NCBI RefSeq assembly: GCF_000621705.1
Contig: NZ_JHXO01000007.1
Span: 62,001 to 126,000 of the forward strand
Origin: Prolixibacter bellariivorans ATCC BAA-1284
GTDB lineage: Bacteria; Bacteroidota; Bacteroidia; Bacteroidales; Prolixibacteraceae
Direction of reading: 5' to 3'
DNA: 64,000 nt
In this document: one piece after another, positions 52,798-62,536 of the stretch
Layout of the letters: each line of letters opens with the position of its first letter
How positions within the stretch are numbered: position 1 is the first letter of the stretch
The notes under the pieces: generated by a model
Seen by the model: the letters and a program-made list of their open reading frames with translations, nothing else
Told to the model about the DNA's origin: nothing
The model's database searches: none
Program-made: the position numbers and the translations under genes

Positions 52798-54888
52798 TTG
52801 ACAGGTGTGATTTTCTCAACAGCATATCCCGAAATATTTATCCTTCTCTGTCTGGCATTAGCTTGGTTTTTAACTCGGTTGCTTTATCGTACCAGTGATG
52901 CATTCGATAATCTGAGCCGATTGCAGTTATGGTCGATGAAAGGATTGCGGTTTGCAGTGCTCTTTCTGATGACATTTTTATTGCTTTCGCCTGTGATTAA
53001 GCTAAAGAAGAGAGTGAAGAATAAACCATTGATTTTGGTTTTGCAGGATAATTCCTCCTCCATGCTCAATCATCCGGATTCGGTGAAGATTCGTTCTGCT
53101 TTGGATTCGCTGAAAGATCAATTGACTTCTGAACTTTCAGGTGTAGCTGATTTGAAGTGGTACGCGTTTTCCGATTCTGTTCAGAAGGAAACCAGCCCTG
53201 ATTACAAAGGTAATTTGTCAAATTATTCAGATGCAATTCAGACGGTTGCGGGGCAACACGCTTATGAGAAGCCGGCGGCTATGTTGGTTATTGGCGACGG
53301 AATTTACAATGCCGGACAGAATCCGGTCAACCTCGTTAAAACGCTTGGATATCCAGTGTATTCTGTTTTGGAGGGAGATACAACATTGCATAGTGATTTA
53401 CGAATAAGCCGGGTGCGGGCCAATCCAACTGCCTTTCCGGGAAAAGCGTTTCCGGTGGAAGTAGAGATTAGCGGACAAGGTTTGCAACCTGGGCAAAATC
53501 GCATTTCCATTACACAAAACGGGAGAGTAGTTGGGCAGCGGATTATTCGGATTACCGGACCTTCCGTTTTTCTTCAGGAATCCTTTCGGGTAAAAAGCGA
53601 TAAGCCGGGATTGCAGCATTACAAAATTCAGGTGAATCCGGTCGCAGGAGAGCAAAATATTGCCAATAATACGCGAATACTCACCATTGATGTGCTGAAT
53701 AATCAGCGGAAAATTTTGATATTGGCCGGGGCACCTCATCCCGACATTGGTGCACTGACCGATGCGCTGGAATCCGATCCGCAGTTCAGAGTGGTGGTGG
53801 CTCCGTTCGCTCATTTTGAGGATTACTCACCGCAGAAGTTTAATTTACTCATCTTTTATCAGTTACCTGGAACAGGAGGAGCCGGAATTTCTCATCTGAA
53901 ACGTTTCATCGATTCACGGACTTCCCGTTGGTTTATTCTGGGAGCTAAAAGCAGTATTTCGGCTTTTAATAAGTTAAATACTGGTATGAAAATTGTTGGT
54001 GGAAATGAACAGTTGGCAGACGTTCAGATGAAGATTAACCCCGGCTTTGGCTTGTTCCATCCGGATATACGGCTAAATGAATGGCTGGGTACGCAAATGC
54101 CTTTGGTTGTCCCGGAAGGAAAGACGGAAGTGGAGCCCTTCATGGAAACCATGTTCTACCAGACAGGAAAAAACGATGAGAATCCGGCCTTGGTCATGGG
54201 GGAGCAGAAAGGTATTAAAAAAGCTATTTTAGCTGGTGAAGGAATCTGGAAATGGCGAATTTCGGCTATGTCAGTCGACGGAAACGAAGGTCTTTTTAAT
54301 GACTGGATTGTTAACACTGCCCGGTATCTTGCGTTAAAGCGGAATGAAGATCAGTTCAATGTTCACTTCAACCGGATGGTTTTGGCCAACGAGACGGTTC
54401 GTTTCTCGGCCACCTTGTTCAACGCGATATATGAACCGGTGCGTAATTCCGCCGTTACATTGGATTTGACTGATGATGCTGGTAAATTATTTCATTACGT
54501 TTTCACGGAAGGTGATGATGGATATGAGTTGGATGCGGGGCATTTAACGCCGGGAAGCTATCATTTTTCTGCTATTGCGAAGGTTGGGACAGATTCGCTG
54601 AAGGAATCCGGTGATTTTGAGGTGATGGCCACGCAAACTGAAATGCTGGAAACCCGGGCAAATCAGCAGGTGATGAAGGCGATGGCGGAATATTCGGGAG
54701 GCAAGGCTTATTATGCTTCTCAATTGGCACAGTTGTTTCCGAATATGAAGAAACTCCTGCAAAGTAAGAGCGAAAGAACGGAAGAAGTAGTGATGATGGA
54801 TGCCATTCGTTATGAGTTCGTTTTGTTCCTGTTGGTGATTTTGCTGGCAATAGAGTGGTTTTTACGCCGCTATTGGGGTAGCTATTGA
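52798..54888 (+). CDS. Membrane protein with von Willebrand factor A-like domain (BatA-type)
   Basis: 696 residues. Helices at ~10-28 and ~48-66 and one at ~675-690 anchor it. A vWA-like fold (ILVLQDNSSSMLNHPD, with a MIDAS-type DxSxS) starts near residue 78, and MLVIGDGIYNAG follows. The middle (~250-640) is extracytoplasmic with beta domains. The start is uncertain: the first in-frame candidates are TTG at 52798 and GTG at 52807; no ATG occurs in frame until residue 46. The family is found in Bacteroidota next to MoxR or Bat genes, but none is here. Confidence 0.75.
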   Translation: MTGVIFSTAYPEIFILLCLALAWFLTRLLYRTSDAFDNLSRLQLWSMKGLRFAVLFLMTFLLLSPVIKLKKRVKNKPLILVLQDNSSSMLNHPDSVKIRSALDSLKDQLTSELSGVADLKWYAFSDSVQKETSPDYKGNLSNYSDAIQTVAGQHAYEKPAAMLVIGDGIYNAGQNPVNLVKTLGYPVYSVLEGDTTLHSDLRISRVRANPTAFPGKAFPVEVEISGQGLQPGQNRISITQNGRVVGQRIIRITGPSVFLQESFRVKSDKPGLQHYKIQVNPVAGEQNIANNTRILTIDVLNNQRKILILAGAPHPDIGALTDALESDPQFRVVVAPFAHFEDYSPQKFNLLIFYQLPGTGGAGISHLKRFIDSRTSRWFILGAKSSISAFNKLNTGMKIVGGNEQLADVQMKINPGFGLFHPDIRLNEWLGTQMPLVVPEGKTEVEPFMETMFYQTGKNDENPALVMGEQKGIKKAILAGEGIWKWRISAMSVDGNEGLFNDWIVNTARYLALKRNEDQFNVHFNRMVLANETVRFSATLFNAIYEPVRNSAVTLDLTDDAGKLFHYVFTEGDDGYELDAGHLTPGSYHFSAIAKVGTDSLKESGDFEVMATQTEMLETRANQQVMKAMAEYSGGKAYYASQLAQLFPNMKKLLQSKSERTEEVVMMDAIRYEFVLFLLVILLAIEWFLRRYWGSY

Positions 54889-55015
54889 CGAAAGTATTGA
54901 TTCAATCAGATTTTTCTACTTGAGTTAATTCTTTAATTGATGTAATTAAACTATTTGTTGTTTAATTGAATATATATTTATAGGTATAATAAAAAGATTC
55001 TTGAATAGGTGTCAG

Positions 55016-56083
55016 ATGAATAGAACCCGCCTCATATTTTATTTTCTTTTTGCGCTGATAGGTGTTTCCTTGCTTGGTGGTTGCTCGGCTGTCCGGACGG
55101 TTAATATCCAGCTGCTTCAGCCGCCACCTTCCTATGTTCCCGATTCCATTCAAAGTCTGACGGTTTTTAACCGGAGCATGACACCTGATTTTAAAAACTG
55201 GGATCGTGATTCGCTGGAACAGTTGCTGTCTGACCGTCATTTGGAGTTGGATACTACACTTCGCGATAGCATTGCTGCTGATACGGTAATTCAGGTGGCA
55301 GCACATCAATTGTTCAATTCCGGACGGTTTGATGTGGTTATTCCCAAGGAAAAAAATCTGACGAACTTCCTGCCTTCGACCATTAGCCCCGAGCCTCTGG
55401 ATTGGGAGTTCGTATCGACTATGTGCCAAAACTTCAATACCGATGCTCTTCTGGTGTTGGAAAGTTTCAGTGAGGAGATCAACACCGATTTCGACAGCGG
55501 TTATGAACAGGATTTTTCCGGTAATATGGTCGAAACCTATTATGGAGCATTAGATCTTACGTATCACTCCAGGTGGAGACTTTACGATCCGAAACATCGT
55601 GAAAGAATTAGGACTTTCGATGTTACCGATACAATTTTCTGGGATTCTTACGGATACACAGCCGAAGAGATGTACTACAAACTGCCGTCGATAAAGGAAG
55701 CACTGATAGAAGGCGGAGTAGTTACCGGGCAGGATCTGGCTCGCAAAATCGCTCCACAGTGGAAGGATGCGCGCAGACACATGTTCGCGACCGGGCAGAA
55801 AGATATTGATAAAGCCATTCCTTTGGCAGAAAAGGGTGATTGGGAGGCAGCTCAAAAGATTTGGGAACAGTATGCCGATGTTGGCTCAAAAAGCAGAAGG
55901 AGTAAGGTGGAGTTTAATCTGGCGCTGGCCAATGAAATGAACGGCGATATCGAAGAAGCGATTGCATGGGGAGTGAAGTCGTACAAGACTTACTACCGGC
56001 ACCAAACAGACGAATATCTCAGAACACTGGACAAACGAAGAAAATTACTGAATCAGATCGACGAAGAGAAAGAGACCGATTAA
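55016..56083 (+). CDS. DUF6340 family lipoprotein, copy 1
   Basis: 355 residues from the ATG at 55016; a TTG five codons earlier is rejected. The lipoprotein signal ends GVSLLGGCS. The mature part opens with TVNIQLLQPPPSYVPDSIQS and a TPR-like C-terminus (~260-345; IPLAEKGDWEAAQKIWEQYA, VEFNLALANEMNGDIEEAIA). Three such genes lie in tandem, with the same end motif. Function unknown. Confidence 0.85.
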   Translation: MNRTRLIFYFLFALIGVSLLGGCSAVRTVNIQLLQPPPSYVPDSIQSLTVFNRSMTPDFKNWDRDSLEQLLSDRHLELDTTLRDSIAADTVIQVAAHQLFNSGRFDVVIPKEKNLTNFLPSTISPEPLDWEFVSTMCQNFNTDALLVLESFSEEINTDFDSGYEQDFSGNMVETYYGALDLTYHSRWRLYDPKHRERIRTFDVTDTIFWDSYGYTAEEMYYKLPSIKEALIEGGVVTGQDLARKIAPQWKDARRHMFATGQKDIDKAIPLAEKGDWEAAQKIWEQYADVGSKSRRSKVEFNLALANEMNGDIEEAIAWGVKSYKTYYRHQTDEYLRTLDKRRKLLNQIDEEKETD

Positions 56084-56136
56084 TCATTAGGTCAGGTAGG
56101 GGACTAAACTCGCCGGTCAAAATAAATACTGAAATC

Positions 56137-57171
56137 ATGAAAACATGTCGGTTTATTTTGGCGATAGTGGCCAGCACACTTGTTTTTGCTTCATGTACCA
56201 CCACTCAATTGGTTCCCATCGAAGTACTGAAACCCGGCAAGGTGACGCTTCCTGCACATATGCGAGATTTGGCGTTTATAGCCCGTAATTTTAAATACGA
56301 CGTCGATACACTGGGTAATTACTATAGTTTCAATTATAAGCTAAAAAAGGCCTCTGAAAAGCAAAATGAGGGGCTTGATAGCTTGGCAGTCCATTCCGCA
56401 TTAGGCAATCTTCAGAAGAAAATACTGGCTACGGGACGTTACGATACGATTGTGACGTATCCGTACAATGCCATTCGACCACATCGTGGTAAGCATGTTT
56501 TGCCCTTGTCGCCTAATTTTGTAACACAAATATGTCAGGAAAGCCATGTTGACGGGCTGGTGGCGCTGGAAATGCTGAGCTATTTCTATTCCAAAGTAAC
56601 CCCGGGAGTGCGAGATGATTCAGGAGAATCCAGTGTGAAAATCAATGCGCTTTGGGCACTTTACCTACCGGGAAAGGACAAGCCAGTCGACCATTTTCGC
56701 TATACTGACAATTTGGTTTGGGAGCGCTACGACCAATATGGCAATCTGGATATGAAGAAAGTGAATCCGGACCGAAAAGCAGCGGTCGAAATGGCTGCTC
56801 AAATTGCCGGAGAGCAATATGCCCATCATATGGGACCTTTGTGGGCAACGGCCAACCGTACCATTGTGACCCCTTCCGGTGATGAATGGAAAAAAGCCAC
56901 GCAAATGGCGCAGAAAAACCGATGGGAGGAAGCTGCGGCTATCTGGAACCGGCTTGCTTCGGTTCAGGGTGCTAAAAACCGTGGAATTGCAGAACTAAAC
57001 CTGGCTGTTGCTGCCGAAATGATGAACCAAATGGATTTAGCCGTTAGTTGGGCATCAAAAGCGGTGAAATCGATGGATGGTAAACGATATGGTCCTGTGG
57101 CGGGACAGTACCTCGCTGTTCTTTTGGCCCGCCAAAAACAAATTTCCAGACTAAACCAACAAATGAAATAA
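56137..57171 (+). CDS. DUF6340 family lipoprotein, copy 2
   Basis: 344 residues from the ATG at 56137, which begins the lipoprotein signal ending LVFASCTTTQ. A longer in-frame start at 55966 would lie inside copy 1 and is rejected. The mature part follows copy 1: VPIEVLKPGKVTLPAHMRDL near the start and a TPR-like region (TQMAQKNRWEEAAAIWNRLA). Its stop shares a base with the start of copy 3 (TAATG), so translation is coupled. Confidence 0.85.
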   Translation: MKTCRFILAIVASTLVFASCTTTQLVPIEVLKPGKVTLPAHMRDLAFIARNFKYDVDTLGNYYSFNYKLKKASEKQNEGLDSLAVHSALGNLQKKILATGRYDTIVTYPYNAIRPHRGKHVLPLSPNFVTQICQESHVDGLVALEMLSYFYSKVTPGVRDDSGESSVKINALWALYLPGKDKPVDHFRYTDNLVWERYDQYGNLDMKKVNPDRKAAVEMAAQIAGEQYAHHMGPLWATANRTIVTPSGDEWKKATQMAQKNRWEEAAAIWNRLASVQGAKNRGIAELNLAVAAEMMNQMDLAVSWASKAVKSMDGKRYGPVAGQYLAVLLARQKQISRLNQQMK

Positions 57172-58172
57172 TGAAACCTAAACATCTATTATTGAGTATT
57201 TTAGTTGTTTTCTTGTTTTCGGGGTGTTATACGACCAATAATTTTGGATTTGTCGATATGCAGGTGATGGAGCCTGCCGTCGTTTCGTTGCCCGATAGTG
57301 TTGTGAACCTCGCTTTGGTCGATTTTCACCGGAATCCAGTCTCGAATGGAATTGAATTCAAGACGAATGCAGATAGCGTCGTCAACTGCTATGCTGCTAC
57401 CAGTCTGAAAGGATTTGAATCACAAACAGACAGTGTTCAGTACTTTCATCATGTTGCTGTAGTACACGACGGGCTTGACTTTTTCCCGAAAGGACTGGCG
57501 TTACCCGATTCCGTTTTGCGCTCTAAAATGTCGGCTTTTTGTGATTCCATGGGAGTTCAGGCTCTGGTTGGTCTTGATACCGTTTGGATAAGTGATAACA
57601 GCACTAATAAACAGCTCGTAAAACGGGTGGTTCTGGGCTCACGGTGGAGTTTCTTTAATACACTTGGAGGTTCAAACACGTATTGGAAAATATACGCCGA
57701 TACCATGCTCTGGATTCCTAACCGGGCGGAAATAATTGCTTATGAGAAAAACAACAGATACCCGAAAACTTTTGTCAACGTGCTTGAAAAGTATGGCGAA
57801 AACAATGGTATCCGGGTGGCTATGTTGTTTGTTCCTTCCTGGAGATGGACTGACCGTTTGATTTATTATTCGGGTAACGAAGAGATGAAAAGAGCCGATA
57901 GTCTGGTCGTGAAAAATCAATGGGAGGAAGCCGCTGAAATCTGGACGAAGATGGCCAAAAGCGATAATAAAAACATCGAAGCAAAGGCGACTTACAATAT
58001 GGCTTTGGCCTGCGAAATGCTCGGTCATCTTGAATTGGCACTCGAATGGGCTTCCAAATCATATCATGTGTACAATAACGAAGACCATAAGCAGAAATGC
58101 ATGGACTACATTAATATCCTGGCTACACGCTTGCAACAGCAGCGAAAGCTGAAAAAGCAGTTTGGCGGTTGA
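57171..58172 (+). CDS. DUF6340 family lipoprotein, copy 3
   Basis: 333 residues. The lipobox is VVFLFSGCY. It opens FVDMQVMEPAVVSLPDSVVN, parallel to the other copies, and ends in SLVVKNQWEEAAEIWTKMA and MALACEMLGHLELALEWASK. It differs most in the middle. It is the last gene of the three-paralog operon. Confidence 0.85.
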   Translation: MKPKHLLLSILVVFLFSGCYTTNNFGFVDMQVMEPAVVSLPDSVVNLALVDFHRNPVSNGIEFKTNADSVVNCYAATSLKGFESQTDSVQYFHHVAVVHDGLDFFPKGLALPDSVLRSKMSAFCDSMGVQALVGLDTVWISDNSTNKQLVKRVVLGSRWSFFNTLGGSNTYWKIYADTMLWIPNRAEIIAYEKNNRYPKTFVNVLEKYGENNGIRVAMLFVPSWRWTDRLIYYSGNEEMKRADSLVVKNQWEEAAEIWTKMAKSDNKNIEAKATYNMALACEMLGHLELALEWASKSYHVYNNEDHKQKCMDYINILATRLQQQRKLKKQFGG

Positions 58173-58236
58173 TGTTGGTTGTTGTGGAATGTGATATTTT
58201 GTACATTCGCTCCGCACAAATCAATTTTTACATTCG

Positions 58237-59466
58237 ATGCATAATTCTGTTTATTATATCATCTTGGTAATCATTGTTCTTGACTTTGTTTTTGAACGTT
58301 ACCTCGAATACCTGAATTCAAACTCTTTATCAGTCAATCTCCCTGACGAGCTGAAGGGAATATACAATGAGGAACAATATGCCCGGTCACAGAAATATGA
58401 AAAGGCTAAAAGCCGGTTCTCTCTGATTACAGCTACTCTGAGTTTCTTTGTGGTTATCCTGATGTTTGCCTTTGGCGGTTTTGGTTGGCTCGATAATTAC
58501 CTGAGGCAGTGGACAACCAATCCTATTTGGCTGGCTTTGTTGTTTTTTGGCATCATTGGCCTTGCTTCCGATATCCTTACTTTGCCATTTGGTTGGTACA
58601 GCACCTTTGTTATCGAAGAGCGGTTTGGTTTTAATAAAACTACCGTGAAGACTTTCATCCTCGATCATATCAAAAGCTTGTTGCTTGCTGCTGTTATCGG
58701 GGGTGGTTTGCTGGCGTTGATTGTATGGATTTACGAACAGACACAGGGAATGTTCTGGATCTACACCTTGATCGTTATTACAGCTTTCTCGCTGTTTATG
58801 ACGATGTTTTACTCTACATTGATAGTTCCACTTTTCAATAAGCAGAAGCCGCTGCAAGACGGGGAGTTACGGGATGCTATTCAACGTTTTTCTGAAAGGG
58901 CAGGATTCAAACTGGACAATATTTTTGTTATCGATGGCTCGAAACGTTCGACCAAAGCGAATGCCTATTTTACTGGTTTTGGCGCGAAAAAACGTATCGT
59001 GCTATATGATACACTAATGGACGAGATGGAAAACGAAGAGATTGTGGCTGTATTGGCACACGAAATAGGTCATTACAAGAAGAAGCATATTGTTTTCGGT
59101 TTATCATTGTCGTTGCTGAATACGGCAGTGATGCTGTATATCTTCTCACTTGTCGTTGGTCAGCCGGAACCCGCTTTGGCTTTGGGAGCGAATGTGGTAA
59201 GTTTTCATGTGGGACTGGTAGCTTTTGGAATTTTGTACACGCCACTTTCTTTCCTTATCGGGATGGGCATGAATGTTTTTTCCCGGAAAAACGAGTACCA
59301 GGCCGACAGTTTCGCTGCAAGTTATGGATTGGCTGAAGCGTTGGGGAATTCGTTGAAAAAGCTTTCGGTGAAAAACCTGAGCAATCTGACGCCACACAAA
59401 GCGTATGTTTTTTTCCATTACTCGCATCCACCGTTGTTGGCCCGTTTGAAGAATCTAAAAAAGTAG
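58237..59466 (+). CDS. M48 family CAAX-type endopeptidase (Ste24/HtpX-like)
   Basis: 409 residues and several membrane helices. The zinc motif is VLAHEIGHYKKKH (about residue 275-287), with the third ligand in RKNEYQADSFAA. The N-terminal part resembles Ste24-type membrane proteases (ILTLPFGWYSTFVIEERFGF). Such proteases process or degrade membrane proteins. Confidence 0.93.
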   Translation: MHNSVYYIILVIIVLDFVFERYLEYLNSNSLSVNLPDELKGIYNEEQYARSQKYEKAKSRFSLITATLSFFVVILMFAFGGFGWLDNYLRQWTTNPIWLALLFFGIIGLASDILTLPFGWYSTFVIEERFGFNKTTVKTFILDHIKSLLLAAVIGGGLLALIVWIYEQTQGMFWIYTLIVITAFSLFMTMFYSTLIVPLFNKQKPLQDGELRDAIQRFSERAGFKLDNIFVIDGSKRSTKANAYFTGFGAKKRIVLYDTLMDEMENEEIVAVLAHEIGHYKKKHIVFGLSLSLLNTAVMLYIFSLVVGQPEPALALGANVVSFHVGLVAFGILYTPLSFLIGMGMNVFSRKNEYQADSFAASYGLAEALGNSLKKLSVKNLSNLTPHKAYVFFHYSHPPLLARLKNLKK

Positions 59467-59475
59467 CTGGTGTTT

Positions 59476-60252
59476 TTATTCCTTCCACTGGTATATCCGC
59501 ACGTAATCGATCTGGTATTCGGCCGGGAAAATTGAGTCATCTATTCCTTGCTGACCACCCCATGAGCCGCCAATGGCCAGGTTAATAAGTAAAAATTGCG
59601 GCTTGTTAAAAGGCCAGGCACCTTCACCTTCGCCGTTGTCTTTGCAGGTAAAGTAGGGGACGCCTTCTATGGAAAAGACCAGTTGATTACGATACCAGTC
59701 AACGGCAAATACGTGAAACTCTTTCCATGGTTTTTCGTGGCGGACTTTATCACCCCGGCCAGTTCCGAGCATGTGGTTATAATCACGGGTATGCACGTTG
59801 GCATAAATGGTATCGGGATTGAAACCAACATATTCCATGATATCAATCTCACCACAAGCAGGCCAGCTCACACTGTCTATATTACTTCCAAGTGTCCAGA
59901 TTGCTGGCCAAACTCCCCGTCCTTTGGGAAGCCGGGCACGTACTTCAATTCTTCCGTAGGTGAAATTAAAGGTCTTCTTTGTGTTCAGACTTGCCGAGGT
60001 ATATTCAGCTCCTTCGAAAGGTTCCTTTCGTGCTGTAATGATAAGTTTTCCGTCATTTACGCGGGCATTTTCCAGTCGATGACCGGTGTAGTACTGAGCT
60101 TCGTTGTTGCGAACCATGCCGGTTTCATCGTTCCACTTGGTAGTGTCGGGAAGGCCTTCGTAATCAAATTCGTCAGACCAAACCAGTTGTAATTCTTGTG
60201 CATTGATAATCAAAGGAAAGAGGCAGAGAAGTAAAACAAGAAAGCGTTTCAT
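59476..60252 (-). CDS. Glycoside hydrolase family 16 protein (beta-1,3-glucanase-like)
   Basis: 258 residues. A signal peptide (FLVLLLCLFPLIINAQ) sends it out of the cytoplasm. The GH16 core has WSDEFDYEGLPDTTKW, YGRIEVRARLPKGRGVWPAI and the catalytic motif GEIDIMEYVG (ExDxxE, ~135-144). Laminarin or related beta-glucans are likely substrates. It ends 10 bp from the converging M48 gene. Confidence 0.93.
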   Translation of the reverse strand: MKRFLVLLLCLFPLIINAQELQLVWSDEFDYEGLPDTTKWNDETGMVRNNEAQYYTGHRLENARVNDGKLIITARKEPFEGAEYTSASLNTKKTFNFTYGRIEVRARLPKGRGVWPAIWTLGSNIDSVSWPACGEIDIMEYVGFNPDTIYANVHTRDYNHMLGTGRGDKVRHEKPWKEFHVFAVDWYRNQLVFSIEGVPYFTCKDNGEGEGAWPFNKPQFLLINLAIGGSWGGQQGIDDSIFPAEYQIDYVRIYQWKE

Positions 60253-60340
60253 AAGGATTGGGTTCGTTTGGGTTCATTCAAAAGTAGTGATTTGATTGAT
60301 TAATATTTAGTTGTGTATCTAATTTTTCCTGTTAAATGTA

Positions 60341-60382
60341 AAATCCCGACAGATGCTTCTACCAGAAACATACTGCCGGGAT
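60341..60382 (-). terminator. Terminator after the Spy-like gene
   Basis: ATCCCGACAG (60343-60352) and CTGCCGGGAT (60373-60382) pair with one G-T mismatch and a 20-nt loop; on the minus strand TTTT follows. It serves the gene starting at 61044. Confidence 0.6.
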
Positions 60383-60414
60383 GTACAACCAGTGGCCGGA
60401 ATCATCGTTTAACT

Positions 60415-61044
60415 TTATTCATAGTATGGCCTCTGATAAAACATGGGGTCATTGTTATTTGATTTTTTGTCTTTTAACATTTTGTAGATCATCTGGTCGA
60501 GTTTTTTCTGTTGATCTGAATTCATCACCGTTCTCATCTTTTCCACCGTGGAGTAGGCCGCCATCATAACACTGGTTTTTGTTTCAGCAATGGAAGAGAG
60601 TTGTTCTTTCACTGTCTTGTCATTCGCATTGTTCATCAACTCATTGTGCAGTAGTTGGTTCATCTTGCTAAGTTCACCTTCCAAACCGTCTTTCTTTTGA
60701 AGGTATTCGGTTCGTAAGTCAACCAGTTCTTCGTATTCCTTGTCCGACAACGATAGCTCAAGCCGGAGTTCCGGAATCTGATTGACGATAAACAAATAGG
60801 GTTTCATTACATTCGGGTAAGCCGGACCGTGGTATCCCTGCATCATCATTCCCCGGTGTTGGCGCATCATTTGACGGGCCAGCATCATGTTTGGTTGCAT
60901 TACTCCGGGGCCCATCATATGAGGTGGATAAATGAATGAGGATAACGTGTCTTTTGCAGCTTTTGAGTGGCTAGCTGCCATAACCGAAGTGCCCATCGTC
61001 AGGATAATCAGCATGACGAAAAGCGATAATACTTTCTTTTTCAT
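60415..61044 (-). CDS. Spy/CpxP-like periplasmic protein
   Basis: 209 residues. The signal peptide MKKKVLSLFVMLIILTMGTS ends near MAAS. A methionine- and histidine-rich region follows (MMGPGVMQPNMMLARQMMRQ; HRGMMMQGYHG), then a helical Spy-like part (LSLSDKEYEELVDLRTEYLQ, later KMRTVMNSDQQKKLDQMIYK). The family protects periplasmic proteins or senses metal; the Met/His run suggests copper or related metal binding. Confidence 0.8.
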   Translation of the reverse strand: MKKKVLSLFVMLIILTMGTSVMAASHSKAAKDTLSSFIYPPHMMGPGVMQPNMMLARQMMRQHRGMMMQGYHGPAYPNVMKPYLFIVNQIPELRLELSLSDKEYEELVDLRTEYLQKKDGLEGELSKMNQLLHNELMNNANDKTVKEQLSSIAETKTSVMMAAYSTVEKMRTVMNSDQQKKLDQMIYKMLKDKKSNNNDPMFYQRPYYE

Positions 61045-61239
61045 GACTACTATATTTTATTGAATCCATCGTTTTTGCTCTGTGCTATATGGTGGCAATG
61101 TGTTTTTGATTATTTCAACAAACGGTGAAATAAATTGATGGACGCAGAAGTATTAAAGCTTCCTATACTTTGTTAACCAGCGTTAACGAGAGGAAGCCCG
61201 AGTGGAGTAAAGAATGTATTTGAAAAGAATGAGAGGGGA

Positions 61240-61920
61240 TTATCCGGCCAGGTTGATCTTTTCCAGCCTTTCGTCATTTAAAATGGTGATGTCTTTCCCT
61301 TTTACCTCTATCAATTTCTCGGTAACGAAATCTGTCAGAATACGACTGACCGTTTCCCGGGAAGTCCCTAACAGATCGGCCAAATCGTGCCGGGTGAGCG
61401 TTAACTGAAAATGATTACTCCCGTAAAGATTTCTGGAAAAATCGAGCAGCATGCCGGCAACGCGACCGGTAACCTGCGTTTGGATGTGGTTAACACAATT
61501 ATGAAACTGTCGGAGTTCAATTTTACTGATGGTGGTCAGAATCTCGTATGCAAATTTGCCATTCGATTCAACAAAGCTTTTGAAGGTAGCCCGGTCGATA
61601 AAACAACACGAAACAGGTGTCAGGGCAACGGCCGAGTAGTTGTTTATCTTATCACCGATGGTCGTTGGAATTCCCAGGTAGGTGGGAGCTTTTAAAACTT
61701 TCAGAATTTGTTCGCGGTTATGTCCCCGCATTGTCAATTTTACGATTCCTTCGCGCAGGTAGACAATGTTACTGGAAAATGCATCCTGCTTAAAAATGAC
61801 TTCATCCTTATCAAACTCAACTTCTACACTTCGTTTCCCCAGCAGATCAAGCTCATCTATCGAAAGGTGGTTTGCTGCCGCCGAACGTACTTTACAATTC
61901 AGGCACAGACACTGACTCAT
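61240..61920 (-). CDS. Crp/Fnr family regulator with cysteine-rich N-terminus
   Basis: 226 residues. The first residues, MSQCLCLNCKV, have Cys 4, 6 and 9; Cys 105/106 (VSCCFID) lie in the effector domain. This could hold an Fe-S cluster, but the spacing is not that of E. coli FNR. The HTH near 175-200 reads DLADLLGTSRETVSRIL: the R-E and final R positions match CRP residues that read TGTGA. A perfect TGTGA-N6-TCACA site lies in the divergent promoter 51 bp upstream of its start. It probably controls itself and the sulfur operon to the right. Confidence 0.9.
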   Translation of the reverse strand: MSQCLCLNCKVRSAAANHLSIDELDLLGKRSVEVEFDKDEVIFKQDAFSSNIVYLREGIVKLTMRGHNREQILKVLKAPTYLGIPTTIGDKINNYSAVALTPVSCCFIDRATFKSFVESNGKFAYEILTTISKIELRQFHNCVNHIQTQVTGRVAGMLLDFSRNLYGSNHFQLTLTRHDLADLLGTSRETVSRILTDFVTEKLIEVKGKDITILNDERLEKINLAG

Positions 61921-61970
61921 GGTAATAACTACTATTGCTAAACCTTAACGACCCCAAATGTAGCAAAAAA

Positions 61971-61986
61971 TGTGATCGATGTCACA
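61971..61986. promoter_or_regulatory. CRP-type operator between crp/fnr gene and DsrE operon
   Basis: TGTGATCGATGTCACA is a perfect TGTGA-N6-TCACA palindrome in the 176-bp divergent region. It is the consensus for Crp-type readers, which fits the SRETVSR helix of the adjacent regulator. Confidence 0.8.
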
Positions 61987-62096
61987 CCGAAACAAAATAA
62001 ACCTCACACCGATTTCTTTTTACCCTGATGTGTATGTCTATACTTTTACCCCTGTTAATATGTCAATGTTTACATAATTATTAAAGCAAGAGAATC

Positions 62097-62519
62097 ATGC
62101 CTAAGAGAATGACAATGGCGCTTTTTTCCGGAAGTATCGATAAACTCACCGCAGCGGGGGTGGTACTGACCGGAGCAGCAGCCGATGACATGGATGTCGA
62201 TATTTATGTGCTTCTGCAAGGAGCACGTGCCTTCAGAAAAGATATCGCTGCAGATTCAACGAAACTGGAAATGGCCGAAAATCCTCAGCTGAAACAAGAA
62301 TTTCTGGATTCGTTGAAAGCACTGAATGTGAATCCCTGGCTGGAGTTTTTCCGCGATGCCAAAGAGATTTCGAACGTGAAAATTCATGTTTGCGGCCTGG
62401 CGGGAAAAATCTGGGGTGCTGAAAAACTGGAGGATTTCAACGAATTGGTTGACGATATCGTAGGTATCAGCGAGTACATCACCGCGGCCCAGGAATCTGA
62501 CGTACACTTGTTCATTTAA
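62097..62519 (+). CDS. DsrE/DsrF-like family protein
   Basis: 140 residues, DsrE-like fold: MTMALFSGSIDKLTAAGVVLTG at the start, then VDIYVLLQGARAFRK, and KIHVCGLAGKIWG with the candidate sulfur-binding Cys near 100. These proteins pass sulfane sulfur between carriers such as TusA. It is the first gene of DsrE-DsrE2-TusA-MvhD-HdrA. Confidence 0.85.
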   Translation: MPKRMTMALFSGSIDKLTAAGVVLTGAAADDMDVDIYVLLQGARAFRKDIAADSTKLEMAENPQLKQEFLDSLKALNVNPWLEFFRDAKEISNVKIHVCGLAGKIWGAEKLEDFNELVDDIVGISEYITAAQESDVHLFI

Positions 62520-62536
62520 TTAAAGAGGGTTTGATT

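Noticed and set aside
55966-56136. Longer start for the second DUF6340 gene
   Set aside because: The extension lies in the end of copy 1, lacks a signal peptide and would bury the lipobox; ATG 56137 gives a normal lipoprotein.
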